Assembly (NCBI RefSeq): GCF_029168945.1
Contig: NW_026870037.1
Coordinates: 2,790,001 to 2,854,000, forward strand
DNA: 64,000 nt
DNA from: Cannabis sativa
Taxonomy: Eukaryota; Streptophyta; Magnoliopsida; Rosales; Cannabaceae
Direction of reading: 5' to 3'
This document shows positions 1-12,267 of the stretch, piece by piece. How positions within the stretch are numbered: the stretch's first letter is position 1; every line of letters starts with the position of its first letter. The position numbers and the translations under genes were made by a program. The notes under the pieces are model-generated. The model searched no databases and was not told where the DNA came from. It was given only the letters and a program-made list of their open reading frames with translations.

Positions 1-1107
1 TGTGGTATGACCAATATCATCATGGTATTCACACCGCTTATTTGGATCCCTCTTGCGCCTCACATGTTTCATAGGTCTTGGTTCGCTAAAAACGGCTTCT
101 TGCACATGTGTAAGGTAGATTTTTTCCCGAGTTCCATTGAGCTCGGTGTATTCGATATAAAGAGGGATATACTTGTTGGGTTTCTTTTCATTAGACAGCC
201 TTTTGGAATCATCTTTTTTCTTTGATCCCGAGACCTCCAAATTAAGTTTCCAACAATACCTTGCCCTAGTTGTCTCATGGGCTTCGTGATTTGATGCACT
301 CTTGACTTATTCTCCAACTCGCTCATTCGCAAACGGAATGAATCCTTTTTCCTTGAACCGAGTCGTTGACAGAGGTCAGGCTTTTTTAGGTTCAGATGTT
401 CTCGTAGATCACTCTTGTCATGATCATGGTCGGACCTTGCCCTTCCTTTCAAGGTTTGACTCACTTTTTTCTTCCAACAAGGATTTGCACGAGTTTCATT
501 CTCATAAGCCTGAATTGTGGGTTGGCGATTTGTGTTCGATGCTCCACGTATCTCAGGTTGTGCCTCCATGTTTTCCTCAGTTCCCTCTAGTTGCATCTCT
601 TGAGGGTCCTGAGTATATCTCTAGCTTATCCTCTGCCGCTTGATCTGCGAGTCGTGAGGTTTTCCCTTTGAATCTCTTTTCCCAAGGTCAGGTTAATTTT
701 GGGTACCATCTCCTAGCGCTGCCTTTACGGCAGCTATTTCACGCTGCAACTCGGTATTTTGCCAGTTTACTTCCTCCAATCGACTCCTGAGATGGCAATT
801 TTCTAATTCCACGATTGGTATGTATCTGGTTGGGTCGTAAGCGCCATCTTCATCAACCTGGTTAGGGAGTGACTGATCGTTGCTCATCCAAGGTTCGTCA
901 AGCCAGGGGCCCCAATACTGGGTCTTCCTGGGACTTGCAGCATGTTCATGCGATGACTTAATAGATCCCTGAAGACTCAATGGTTCTTTTCTGGGATGAT
1001 GATTGATTCCTTCTCGAGGATTATTATCTTTGGTGTCATCCATCACTTTTATGTCAAGAGGCTTTTTCTGAGATTTTTCACAGAGGCTCTCAATGAGAGC
1101 ACCAAAC
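1..1107 (-). mobile_element. Ty3/Gypsy retrotransposon, gag region (truncated by window edge)
   Basis: This is the start of the internal region of a Gypsy-type LTR retrotransposon on the - strand; its LTR lies at 1108-2034. At the left edge (about 1-96) the - strand reads RCEYHDDIGHTT, matching the CEYH..DxGH motif near the C-terminus of many plant Gypsy gag proteins. A coiled-coil gag N-terminus lies at 696-1043. Between them at 69-596 is an open reading frame rich in charged residues (for example DLREHLN), also gag-like but out of register. The spacing is too short for a complete gag, so I infer internal deletions and frameshifts. The rest of the element is outside the window. Confidence 0.75.
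693..1043 (-). pseudogene. Gypsy gag N-terminal fragment (coiled coil)
   Basis: A 116-residue reading frame starts at the ATG at 1041-1043 and stops at 693-695. Its C-terminal third (ELENCHLRSRLEEVNWQNTE and following) is a leucine- and glutamate-rich heptad pattern typical of the multimerising N-terminus of plant Gypsy gag. It starts about 65 bases inside the LTR boundary at 1108, as expected for gag. A complete gag would be several times longer and continue into the retrotrans_gag core, so this is a broken copy. It has no cellular role. Confidence 0.6.
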
Positions 1108-2034
1108 TGTTAACTCGAATTTTTGTTAACCAAATTTGAGCCTCACAATGATGATTTGACACAGAAAATATAAAAGTTATAGAAAAATAAAATATGAACG
1201 TCGGGTTTTTTACGTGGTTTTGAAGTTAAAATTCTACATAGTCCACGATTCAATCTTATTCAGATTTCTGAGTATTTTTTTCAATGCCTCTTGCATAAGA
1301 GTTTTTTCGCCCCCTTTTTGATCTTGTCTGCCACTATTTACAATTGCATAGTGGCAGTTAATTACAAAGCTGACCAAAATACATTTACAGCCATTATCCC
1401 TAAAATTGTGGGATCTGATTCAAATCAAGCCAAATAAATGCAGTTTTTACACACCTGTGAATATCCCGCCTTTATTGGGCCGAGATGAACGCGTAATTAA
1501 AGATATACGGTAAGCCGTGTCTCATAGGGATGCCTCGCCGAGGAGGGAGCCAAGATAACTTTGACAGTGAGAAGCTGCTTGTCATTTTGGCTTCTCGAGA
1601 CTAATATTGTCTTAACTTTGATAGCTATACACTCTGGGGTCGAGAGGATCTTCCTCGTATGCATACCATCTTCTAGTGAGATAAATGCCTCGCTATCTGT
1701 TATCTCGGCTCTTCATACTATCTATACTCAGTTTATATCGTATAATCTTCCCTAAGTATTTTTAGTGTTGTCGCTTTCTCTTTCACGCAGCGACGTTGAG
1801 GCCTCGTCATGAACGTGTGCACCTACATGGTTTCTCATCAATACGTAAGTTAGCAGTTCATATGTTTCTGTCTCGCAGAAGGCTATTCAGCAAGCTGAGT
1901 TATAAACATACCCTGCGAATTATATTTCCAACGAGTTGTTCCATGCTAAGCATACTTGTCGTTTGCGTGTTGTAGTTCTTCCCAGCTCGACACGTGTCCT
2001 CCTCTGATGTGCTTACCGAACTTTGGGTATAACA
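1108..2034 (-). repeat. 5' LTR of the Gypsy element
   Basis: Read on the - strand, the segment begins TGTTATACCC at 2034 and ends GTTAACA at 1108, so it has the short inverted TGTTA...TAACA ends of an LTR and a length of 927 bp. The sequence just inside it (gtgctctcattgagagc on the - strand) is shared with the inside edge of a second LTR at 38099, supporting the boundary. A five-base target duplication would be CCTCC at 2035-2039, but the partner lies outside the window. A cacgtg core occurs near the outer end. Confidence 0.75.
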
Positions 2035-2221
2035 CCTCCATAATCCGATAAAATCTCCGTAATTTATAAATTACGCTTTATTTATTCATTTACTCAAATT
2101 TTTGCTAATCAACTTGTAATTAGCTTTAGTAAGATTATAATCCTACTCTAATATCAATACAATCACATATTTAATAAAATATGCCTAATTAAATACTATT
2201 ATATTTTCTGGAATATTACAT
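2035..2221. other. Short AT-rich spacer between Gypsy LTR and Copia LTR
   Basis: This interval of less than 200 bases carries no reading frame. It does not match the missing start of the Copia LTR that follows, so it is probably old flanking DNA caught between two insertions. Confidence 0.4.
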
Positions 2222-3782
2222 GGTATGTCCTTTCAAGGGCATTAGCAAAGTATACTAGGATCAGATGTATGGAGTATACATCAGATTAGACCAATATTGA
2301 TAATGGAAAAGATATCATAAACTTACTGTTATATCTTTCTAAGTCAATATCACTTAGTTGATCTTAGATTAATATATTTAAATTCTGAGATGGTTAGGTT
2401 CTAGCTTAACTCTATTATTCGTGCTCTTTAACTTGTTCGTTAAAGTTAACCAAATAGATCTTCCCAATACTTACATCTTGGGAACATAGTACAGTACAAT
2501 TGAATGGGAGCGCTAATCATAGATATGGAACCTATAGCTTCTGTAATTATATAAAAGTGAAATGATGATTTCCGTTGAGCTTGGTTTAATAGAGATAAAT
2601 GGAAGAACTCTTATTTTAGTAATTATATTAGTTTACTAAAATATCATTTATAGTGAGCTAAGTATTTTAAGGATAAAATATATTGACTGGTAGAACAGTA
2701 AATTTGTTCCTACTTGATGTAGATCATCTATAAAGAATCTTTGATTATTTGGATTGAAACAATGGATAATTCAAAACGCATCTATTTTTGGTATATAGAG
2801 CGTTCTATGTAATTAAGAGCGCAATTCTGAATCTATAGTGGAGTCAAGAGGAATTAATAAGTTACGAAATTTACTTAGTAAATTTCAGATCTACTTATTG
2901 AGAGCTTGGTTACATAGGTCAGTGGTCCCTGCACTAAGAATGATAATATTGTTTTGTAGTCTCAATGAATTGATTTTAATTAATCAATTAGAATTCTAAA
3001 TAAGACTATGTCTTGTTTGTGAATTCTACTAAGCAAGAACTTATTTGATAAGAAAAGAGATTTTAGGGTTATTTATTGATTAAGAGACTTTGTAAGGTCT
3101 AATTAATAAATAAGATAAATGGTAATTTTATTTGATAATTAATTATAATTATTAAATAGATAGAATTGATATTTATAGAGTTAGAATTAAAATATGGCGT
3201 TTGTGAAAAGAAAGATGAGTTTAAATAAAATGGCAAAATTGAAACCCAATAGGCCCAATATAGGGTTTCGCCAAGAGGATAAAGCCATTATTTTTTTTTT
3301 AATTTCATTTTAATTCTAAACCTAATCCTAAAAGCTACCCTATAAATAAATAAGTATAACTCTTATTTTCAGATGATGATCAGACTCCTTTTATTAGACA
3401 ATTAGAAAATAAAGAGAGTTATTATTTTTGAAATTCTTCTTCTTCTCTACTGAATAATTCGAAGCCTATAGTATTTTGGAGAGTATGCCCACACATGTCA
3501 AAGCCATACCTAGCATAGGGAGGAACACTGTATCGAACCAAATTAAAGGAGAGAAGATTCAAGTTCAGTTCTTGATAACGCTCTGCTACATATAAGAATC
3601 AAGGGTTAGAGATCTAAATGGAAGGAATCATTATATTCTGCTACCGTCAATGCAAGGATTTTTTCATCTCTTATGTATTTATTTCATTTATTTAGGAAAT
3701 GTATATTTAGGTTGTTAAATTATAGTTCTATAATCAACATACATGTTAGTAAATCTAGATCCTAGTAAAATAAGTTCTAACA
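2222..3782 (+). repeat. Copia 5' LTR, left end missing
   Basis: This segment aligns by eye with 12566-13935, starting at the shared phrase ggtatgtcctttc and continuing through ggagtatacatc, gataatggaaaagatatc and the U3/R-like stretch near 3400-3600. Its right end (tctaaca at 3782) is followed directly by a primer-binding site, so it is the 5' LTR of a + strand element. About 300 bases present at the start of the 3' copy (12268 onward) are absent here. The same LTR family recurs on the - strand at 51884-53770 and 58479-60392. The many small differences between copies indicate an old insertion. Confidence 0.8.
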
Positions 3783-3784
3783 AC

Positions 3785-3798
3785 TAGTATCAGAGCCA
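3785..3798 (+). other. Copia primer-binding site (initiator Met tRNA type)
   Basis: The sequence tagtatcagagcca starts two bases after the end of the 5' LTR. It matches the plant initiator-methionine tRNA primer-binding site TGGTATCAGAGC except for one base. This placement is standard for Copia elements and fixes both orientation and the LTR end. Confidence 0.8.
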
Positions 3799-4247
3799 TG
3801 GTAATGATTTATTTTCATGAAATATGGATTTAGAACGATATTTGGACCATTTGAATATGTTCATGTTGGTTTATGTGTTAATTGATGATTGAATGTGAAT
3901 TACAAAATTTTTTATGAAAAATATTTTTATTTTCGTTCTGAAAATATTTTATTTGGAAAGTTGGTAAAAAAATTAAGCAATTTAGAATTTTACGGATCAC
4001 AATGTGGATTAAAATTGAGAAAGATATCATGTTTTGAAATTTGGAGGATGGCTGCTGCACACGAATCAGGGGGTTTTGGCCTTGAAACCCCTTCATCCAC
4101 ACCCAGATCGACAAAATTTGTTTAATTTCCTCGACTGTGATTCATTTAGACTAGGCTTGCACGCTTGGGACGTTGTCATTGACTGAGGTTTCTAAGTCAG
4201 GATGTATGCAGCATCCGATTTTCTCGATCATGTCTGAGAATTGCGCC

Positions 4248-4272
4248 GGGGGGGGGGGGGGGGAGGGGAGGC
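4248..4272 (+). repeat. Poly-G run and G-rich tract
   Basis: Sixteen consecutive G residues at 4248-4263 are followed by A, GGGG, A and GG. This is a striking exception in very AT-rich surroundings. It lies in the Copia leader, could fold as a G-quadruplex, and is prone to length error in sequencing. Confidence 0.8.
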
Positions 4273-4640
4273 TGCGTGCGGCCTATGATCCCTAAAACAT
4301 GAAATTTTGATATTTTTGGTTCAAAAATTTGTTGTTTTTTTTTTTTTTTTGCAAAATAAAAGACAAATTTGCATGGATTTTTATGTAGAATCTATTTTTT
4401 AAATTTAAAATTTCAATATCAAAATTAAATTAATTTTATTTATTTTATTATTCATAAAAATTAGTTTTAGATATTAAAAGGTTTAAAAATTTAAAAATTA
4501 ATTTTTTCACATAAATTATTATTAGGGTTTGATTAATTATTAATTTATTATTTATTGTAAATTATAAGATCAGAAATTAGATATTAGTTATATTTTAATT
4601 AAAATTAAAATGTTATATCAAATTATTTTATGAGAGATTT

Positions 4641-6945
4641 TTTTTTTTGAAAAGAAAGTGTTCTTTATTAAGAAGAGCTATCGCCCAAAAGAATAGACAA
4701 CAACTCCAAAGGAACACTATTAATAGGGAACATACGTTCAGCTAGAGACAAAGAGTGTCGGGCAATAAAATGCGCGGCACGATTCGCAGAACGTTTGACA
4801 AAACATAAAGTAACATTTAACAAACTTTGAAGAATTAACTTGCACTCTTCCACAATAAAACCGAAGCCAGAATGGAGCCTCTCATTGCTTCGAATAGCAT
4901 ACACGCTAACCAGACTATCGGACTCAACAACAGCGTGGGAGTAGTTGTGATTTTTCAACCAACTTAAGGCTTCTCTTATGCCCATAATTTCTGCAATTTC
5001 TGGTGTAACTTTGCCTTGCTTAGCACCAGAAAGAACAGAAATCAATTCACCTTCAGTATTTCTAATCACACACCCGAATCCATGCTTGAAATCTTGTTCA
5101 AAAATTGCTGCATCAACATTCAACTTGATGCCTACAGTCGGTTTAATCCAGACCTCTGAGCCATAACCGGGTTTAAGAGGCGACAGGGAAGGTAAATTGC
5201 TTTTGCCTTGAGCTTTCGAGAACTGGTCCAGACTAGATTGTGCAAAATCAACCACATTTTTTACACTTCGAACCCGATTCTTCCATAGCAAATCGTTTCT
5301 GGCTGACCATATTGCCCAACACAACATGACAACTCGGCAAAGCTTCTCATCATCCAGTCGGGCAGCGTTGGAATTACACCATGACAGCAAAGAGACAGAG
5401 TTTCTGTCAGCTGCATTAAAACCAGAGAACTCCCAGCAAGCCCAAGCAAATTGACAGGAAACTAGAAAATGCAACTTGGTTTCGGCAAAAACACCACACA
5501 TAGGACACTTATTATCGGTCAACACCTTCTTGATGCAGAGATTTACCTTGGTTGCTAAGCAGTTCGAAGCCGCTCTCCACACCAGATCTTTAGTCTTAGG
5601 AGGCACCTTGAGTGACCACAACTTCTTCCAAAACAGATGGCCTTCTGAAGGAGCTGGAGAAAGCTTATGGTCTTGTATTAATTGATAAGCACTTCGGACA
5701 GAATAAAGCCCATTTTTCTCCGCAAACCAGTACCAGAAATCGTCCTCAACCGCCTGTTTTATTTGTATGCCAACGATAATTGCAGCATCATCGGGAGTAA
5801 AGAGTTCATTAACAATATCAGCATCCCAGGAGCGACTATGAGTTTGAAACAAGCTACTAACCGAAAAATTCTCAAGTCCCGGGACAATGGGAATAGGAGT
5901 TGTTCTGTCAAGAGTAGGCAGCCAAGTATCGGTGGTTATTTGCACAGTCAAACCAGATCCAATGCCTTTCCTTAAACCGAGTTTAATTGTGTCCTTTGCA
6001 GCAAATATACTACTCCAAATGAAGCTAGGATTAGAACCCAACTCAGCAGATAAATAATCACCATGTGGATAGTATCTAGCCTTGAAAACTTTGCTCACAA
6101 GAGAATCATGTCGGAATAAGAGCCTCCACCCTTGTTTTCCAAGCATAGCGAGATTGAAATCCCTCAAATTCCTGAACCCCATTCCACCAACAGCTTTTGA
6201 TCTTGTCATTTTGTCCCAATTCATCCAAACAATGCCACTCCCATTGTTATTAGCTCTTTTTGATTTCCACCAGAAACTTGCCATCATTCTCTCAAGTTCA
6301 TTACATGTACCAATAGGAAAAAGGAAGACATTCATGGCATACGAGGGAAGAGATTGGACCACCGATTTTATAAGTACCTCCTTACTAGCACGGGATAAAA
6401 ATTTGCCCTCCCAACTGCTTATTCGCTTCTTCATTTTCTCTTTTAAAAATCCCAACACTGCATTTTTGTTTCACCCAACCGTGCTTGGGAGGCCTAGGTA
6501 CATGCTATCAACCCCAGCTTCTTGGACTTGCATCATACCACAGATTCTGCTTCGGATATCCGCCCTTGTGTTTGAACTGAAGAATGCTGATGATTTGTTG
6601 AGATTGACTTTTTGCCCCGAAGCTCTCTCAAAGATTTGAAGAAGCGTAAGAACATGGTTAGCTTCCTCCTCCGATGCTTGACAATACACATAACTATCGT
6701 CTGCAAATAGTAAATGGGAGATAGGAGGTGCACTTCTAGCCACCTTGCAACCCGTGATAAGTTTCTGAGCTTCAAAGTGTTTGATCAAGGAAGAGAGACC
6801 CTCAGCGCACACAATGAACAAATATGGCGACAAAGGGCACCCTTGACGGATGCCTCTAGAAAAGATTATTGGACCCATCTTCTGCCCACTATTAATCACA
6901 TGATATCGAACCGAATTGACACAGCCAATATTAGAGATTTAATTA
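4641..6945 (-). mobile_element. 5'-truncated L1-like LINE nested in the Copia leader
   Basis: The - strand carries the last part of a plant L1-type ORF2 (reverse transcriptase C-terminal half, zf-RVT, RNase H), ending in a poly(A) tail seen as the T run at 4641-4650. The 5' end is lost near 6945, inside the reverse transcriptase domain, as is usual for incomplete target-primed reverse transcription. I could not define a clean target duplication. It is similar to the full-length LINE at 30.6-36.1 kb but clearly a different copy: the two align through the FADD motif, the zf-RVT region and the RNase H. Confidence 0.9.
4668..6899 (-). pseudogene. LINE ORF2 fragment: reverse transcriptase, zf-RVT and RNase H
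   Basis: The reading frame runs from 6899 down to a stop at 4668 and is interrupted only once, by a TGA at 6471-6473. In order it shows the RGIRQGCPLSPYLF region of reverse transcriptase, the catalytic FADD motif (6706-6717), the LGLPS motif, the zf-RVT region with its CPMCG knuckle, and a C-terminal RNase H (RVT_3 type) with NVDAAIF, IREALSWL and VESDSLVSV. By comparison with the related LINE, the stop replaces an arginine codon, consistent with a CGA to TGA transition. A second lesion, an apparent one-base loss near 6925, shifts the frame at the truncated 5' end. The RNase H domain is uninterrupted. Confidence 0.85.
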
Positions 6946-9036
6946 ATAATAAAATATGATAATTAATCTAGATATTTTTCTTAAAATAATAACCATATAT
7001 ATTTAACTTTTAGATTTTTTTATTTTATTTTATTTTAAATGATAAGATTAGACAAATAATAATATCTTTAATTTTGAAAAATTAGATATTGCATTATTTT
7101 ATCTTATTTAATATTTTAAATTAATAAAATATAATTAAAATAACATAGATATTTGTTAGTTAATTAATGTTTTAAATTCGAAAAAGTTTTTTTTTAGGAT
7201 TAATATAACAATCCTTAAATTTTCGAAATTAACATTATTTAAAATTCTTGGATAATTGCCTCTTTTTGTCAACCAACTTTCCTTGTTATGTTACATGTTT
7301 GTTTATTTGTTTAATTATTTAATTCAAAACTTGTTTTTTTAATAAGCCTAATGTTTATTTGATTTAAATTGGCATGATTAACTTGTTGATAGGTCTAATA
7401 ATTTAAATTAATTATAGTTTAATTATCAATAGATCAAATAAATAATTGGTAACAGATAATTTTGTAATTTCTTTCATCTGTGATAAACTTAGAAACATGA
7501 TCGGGTCCATTCAAATCAATTGATTATGTGAGCCTATATATTTGCTATTGGGCTTAGATGCATATACCAAGCCCATTTATCTTGAATATTTAAATGGACT
7601 AGGTTACTAAAATAAAATAATCACTTTGATAGTTTTATTTAAGCCCAATTAGTATTGAGCTTATTCAATTAATAATAATTATTTAATTAAAGGTTAAATT
7701 CTGCTCGTTTGGACCTTGTGTGAGAGTTAGGGGGTCATAGTAGTGGGTACGACACACTGAACCCAGCCCTCCCTCACATGAACCACTCCAATTATGAAGA
7801 CCCATTTACCTTAAGTCAATAATTGTATTAGGTTAATTATATTAGTTTAACCTAATTAAAATTAATTAGTATAACTAATTTTAAAATAAAAGAAATTAAT
7901 TTTCATTAGATTATTTTAAAATTAATTTATAAAAATACACTTAGTTTAATGAAATAAATTATAGATAAGCTATTTCTAGTAACTAATTTATATTTTTCTA
8001 ATATTTAATTAAGTAGAAAAATATATTTAAGCTGAAAATTAATTTTAGACAAACTTAAATTAAAATATTTTTCTTAGATATTAAATTTGAATAATTAAGT
8101 TGATTTTATTCAAGATACTTAATTATTTACTTCTATTTTAATACATTTAATTAAATTAAGAATTATATTTAGTTGGAAAATTTTCAATTTCAAATCAACT
8201 TGATTTAGAATAATTTTAAAAAAATATTTAATTTTATTTTTAATGATCATTTTTTAAAAAAATTTTGAAATACATTTATTTTTAGATGTAGATATTTCAA
8301 TTTTTTTTTTATAAATTAATTCTTTAATTAATTTTAAATCAACTAAAATCAAGTCATTTTTATTAATGATTTATTAAAATAAATAGACTAAAATATATTA
8401 TATTTTAATTAAAAAAATCAATAATTAGTTTATGAAATATCTACATAGTTATTTTCTTAGTAGACTATTTTGTAGTTTTTCTAGATTTGTTTAACTAAAT
8501 AGAAAATTAATATTTAAGTTGATTTGTTCAAAATACTTAAATATTAGATATTTTTCAAGCAATTTAATTAAATAGGAAAATTATATTTATGTTAAAAATT
8601 AATTTATTAATTAATTTTAGACCAACATGAATTAGAATAATTTTTAAAGATTTATTTTATCTTATTTTAATAGGATTCATAAATGTATTTTTTAAATACA
8701 TTGGATTTCAAATTTAATAATATATATTTATAGAAAATTAAATTTGAATTGAAAATTAATTTTAATTAGTTTTGGACCAACTCAAGTTAAGTAATTTTTC
8801 ATAATATTTATTGAAAGTTAATACTAAGGATGGAAAAAAAAATCTTATTTATTTTCAAATCTAACTAAGTATATAATTGAAGTTTATATTTAGATTTATC
8901 TAAATTAGTAATTTTAATTAAATAAATATATGAATATTAAAAAAATAGATTCAAATAGATATCAAATGAAATTACAATTCATTAAATAATGAGCTTTAGT
9001 TTAAGAATATTCGATCTTCATTGTTGGTTCTACATG

Positions 9037-9790
9037 GTTCTTGTTTTAATGAGATTCATCCCTAATAGATGTTCATTCATTAGCAATTAAATATCGTAGA
9101 ATCTCAAAAGATAATTATTATTGTAAATCTTTTATTCTCTGTAATGATAATCCAAATAGTGACTGCTCAGAGTAGGGTTTACAAAGTATGAAATAATAGT
9201 AGAAGCTCATAAAATGAGAATGACCTTAACTCTCGCCTAAATAGGACAACGTCAGATTCTTATTTTGATCAAATAAAAGGTTGCTAAAATGGTATCTATT
9301 TTGGATGATGTGAAAACTCTATTTAACTAATGATATATTTGACTCTCGCCTAAACAAGACACTTATATCATTTAGTTGAAAACCTTAGAAATTATTTAAG
9401 ATGTGTTAATTTTATATTTTCACATGTCTTTATTACTTGCTAAATATTTACTAATTTTCAAATATGTGTATGAATTTATATTGACCATGTATTGTTTTCT
9501 ATTATTGATTATGTAGTATAAATTTTGAATCTTTATTTTTAGTCTAACTTGGTTTGTTGTTTTAATGGGACAATGCCCAATAGATTGTCAATCATTAGAC
9601 AACATAATAGTGTTAGATCTCGTAAGATAAGTATTTTGTAAATACGACATCTAGTTGACTCATCCCTAAAGATGACAACTTAGACTAGTGTTTACAATAT
9701 GAAATAAAGAAGAAGTTTATAAAATAAGAATAACTTTGACTCTCGTCGAAACAAGACATCATTGGATTCTTATTTTAATTGAAATTATCC
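9037..9790 (+). repeat. Duplicated leader segment of the Copia element
   Basis: Two diverged direct copies are visible, about 9037-9270 and about 9557-9790. Both contain in order a ttttaatg start, a ttagcaa/ttagacaa stretch, agtagggtttacaa or ctagtgtttacaa, tatgaaataa, a ctctcg motif and gattcttattttga/a. A third, partial ctctcgcctaaa motif occurs at about 9343. The second Copia element has two copies of the same motif in reverse at about 63255 and 63370, with the same spacing of about 113 bases. The repeat is therefore a family trait rather than a private duplication. Confidence 0.65.
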
Positions 9791-9999
9791 TTTAGTTTTT
9801 TCTCTTAGCTTTTTCCTTAAGAAATTGTTTAAATTAATGTATCATTGGACAAGAAAGTTTATAAATCATATGCTTATGGTGTCACTCTATTTTCTTTTAT
9901 AAAGATGAGTGATGCAGATGACTATATTCTAAATATTCTATCTTGTAATGATATTATTCCTCGATCTTAGAAACATCTCCTACTTATATATGCTTAGTA

Positions 10000-12230
10000 A
10001 AACTACTTAAACTTAGGGTTGAATAAGTATTTTAATGGAGGTCCAAGATAGAATAATTACTCAAGAAATATTTGGTATAAATTTATTTCCTTCACTTTAA
10101 ATTTTAGACTCCAAATTAAAATTTTAAATTTCAGTTTCTAGAATACATTGGACACTACAATATAACTTTCACAAGCTGTTAATATCTATTTTCTATCAAT
10201 GGATACAAACTGTATGTTAAATTTATGGATTATGAGTTTTATATTATGTGACTAGAATCCACTTGAACTATTCTAAGAACTCTTTGTTGTAACTAGACAT
10301 AGGAATCATCAAAAGACCACAACTACAATATTAAATCTATGGCATTTGCATCTTGTCCATAGTGTTTTTTACAAGATTATTCTCTATAAAGAGAAAACAT
10401 ACCAATATCCACTTGGAAGTATGTTTATTTTTATTCGAACGTATGGATGTACATTCAGGGATGGATATGAGTTATCGTTAAATTCTTAGACGATTACTAT
10501 AGATTATACCTTGAATAAAAAAAATGAAATGTTTGAGAAATTTCATGGATTTTTAGCAATGGTAAGTGGTTAAAGATCTTGCGAACTGACAGTGGTGGAG
10601 AAATATTTGATTATGCAGTTCAAATATCATTAAATTGAACTTTGAATTGTATTCAAACTTACCTCCTAGAACTTTGAAGTCACATATTGATGAAAAGGTA
10701 AGGTCTATGATTAGTTACTAGCAGCTACATGAGTCCTTCTAGGGAAATGCCTTAGATATAGCAAATGACATTCTATGTCATCCCATCTAAGTCTGATCCC
10801 AAGAAAACCTCAAAAAGATGGAATTGTTATATACTTAGTGTACACCATTACTAGATTCATGGATGCCCTGATCATGAACTTAAGAAAAGTTAGAACTATT
10901 AACTAAGGGTTACATATTTGATAGCTATTCTAAAGTGATTGGGGTGGACCATCTTATGGTTATTAAGATAAGAAAGTGTTTGTTTCAACAAATACTACTT
11001 TTCTAAGAATGTAACTAAATCTAAAAGCAAAGTAGATGAGATATTTTTTCAATTCCAAAGTGTTCTATCATCTTATTCTATATAAGATAGTCCCACTGTC
11101 TCTGTTGTATTGTCACAACCGATGAGGTAAGTACCACTAATGTTCTTAGACAAAAGTCACGGTACCTCATTGTAGTAGGAGGGTTTCAAGGTACCCACCC
11201 TGTTATGACTTGGAAGACACTTATGACAAAATTCATTGTTAGTTTAAAAAAGCAATGAATAATCAGAATAAGGAACTAAGAAGCAAAGCCAAGAGAACTA
11301 TAGTTAAAATCATTCATATGGAGCAACCAAAAGTTTTCTATTACAGCTTGAAGAAGGGAAATTGTGATAATAAGTATATTCAATGGGCTTAACAAAACTT
11401 CTTGATCCTAGTATCATGGGTTTGAGATTATTTAAACATGTGGCTTGTGGTATTCCTTGTAATTTACTTACTCTAGTGCAAGCAACTTACTTTAGTAAGA
11501 AACTAGAGTATTTTTCGTATTGAACTCTAAAGGAAGTCTTTTGGCTCCTAGATATAGAGTTTATTTATCTAAGGAAAAGTTTCAACTATTCCAAAAAAGA
11601 TATAGGCCAAGGAAAGAATTCCTTAAGCTTCAACAGTGAGAGATCTCATGTATACTCTCGTATGCATTAGACCAGACACCTATTGTTGAGTGGGAGTTGT
11701 GAGTAAGTATCGGTTTAATCCAGGAAAGGAACATTGGAAGACAATCAAATAAATCTTAAGATCAAAAGAAGAACTATATGTTAATCGATAAGGGTGGTAT
11801 TTTAATATTCTTAGGCTACATCAACTCAGATTTCTAGACTTGCTTTAATGCTAGAAATTATTATTATGGGATGGTGATTACTCTTGGGGTGGAGCAGTGA
11901 TTGTTGGAAAAGTGTTAAAACTTATATAAAGTCTCTAACTCTACCAGTGAGACTGAATGTTAAAGTGGCCCACAAGGCTACTAGATAATTAACTACTAGT
12001 GCCACTTCCTGATAACACAGATATAGTTGCCAAATAGTAAGGAATCCAATACCCTAAGAAGAGTAAACATATAGAAAGGAATTTCACAATATCAAGGATT
12101 TTGTGACTAAGGAGATGTAATTGTGGGAAGGTTGGTAATTGATTACAGCTTGTCAGATCCGATTACAAAGATAACACTACATACTACACTTGATTTGGAC
12201 ATCAAGGTCTTGAGATGAATTGAAATTCAC
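10000..12230 (+). pseudogene. Decayed Copia pol (integrase, reverse transcriptase, RNase H traces)
   Basis: Short in-frame traces of a Copia polyprotein survive: LRTDSGGE (about 10579-10602), matching the integrase LRSDxGGE motif; a reverse transcriptase-like HMEQPKVF stretch near 11310; and a DPITK trace close to the end (about 12155), matching the SDPxTK motif after RNase H. They lie in the expected order, but stops and indels occur every few dozen bases. Nothing here can encode a functional enzyme. Confidence 0.6.
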
Positions 12231-12267
12231 TTTTAAGTTTTATATTAGTGCAAGTGAGAGTTTGTTG

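Larger units (their letters stand above)
3783..12267 (+). mobile_element. Interior of the old Copia element, with a nested LINE
   Basis: The interior runs from the primer-binding site to the polypurine-like stretch gtgcaagtgagagtt just before the 3' LTR at 12268. It holds a long non-coding leader (3783-4640 and about 6946-9850), a LINE inserted in reverse orientation (4641-6945), and a decayed pol region (about 10000-12230). No intact gag or pol frame remains. The leader contains a motif (ctctcgcctaaa) that recurs in reverse orientation in the second Copia element at 63.25-63.4 kb, confirming that the two belong to one family. The 6946-9000 stretch is extremely AT-rich and shows nothing else. 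Confidence 0.75.
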
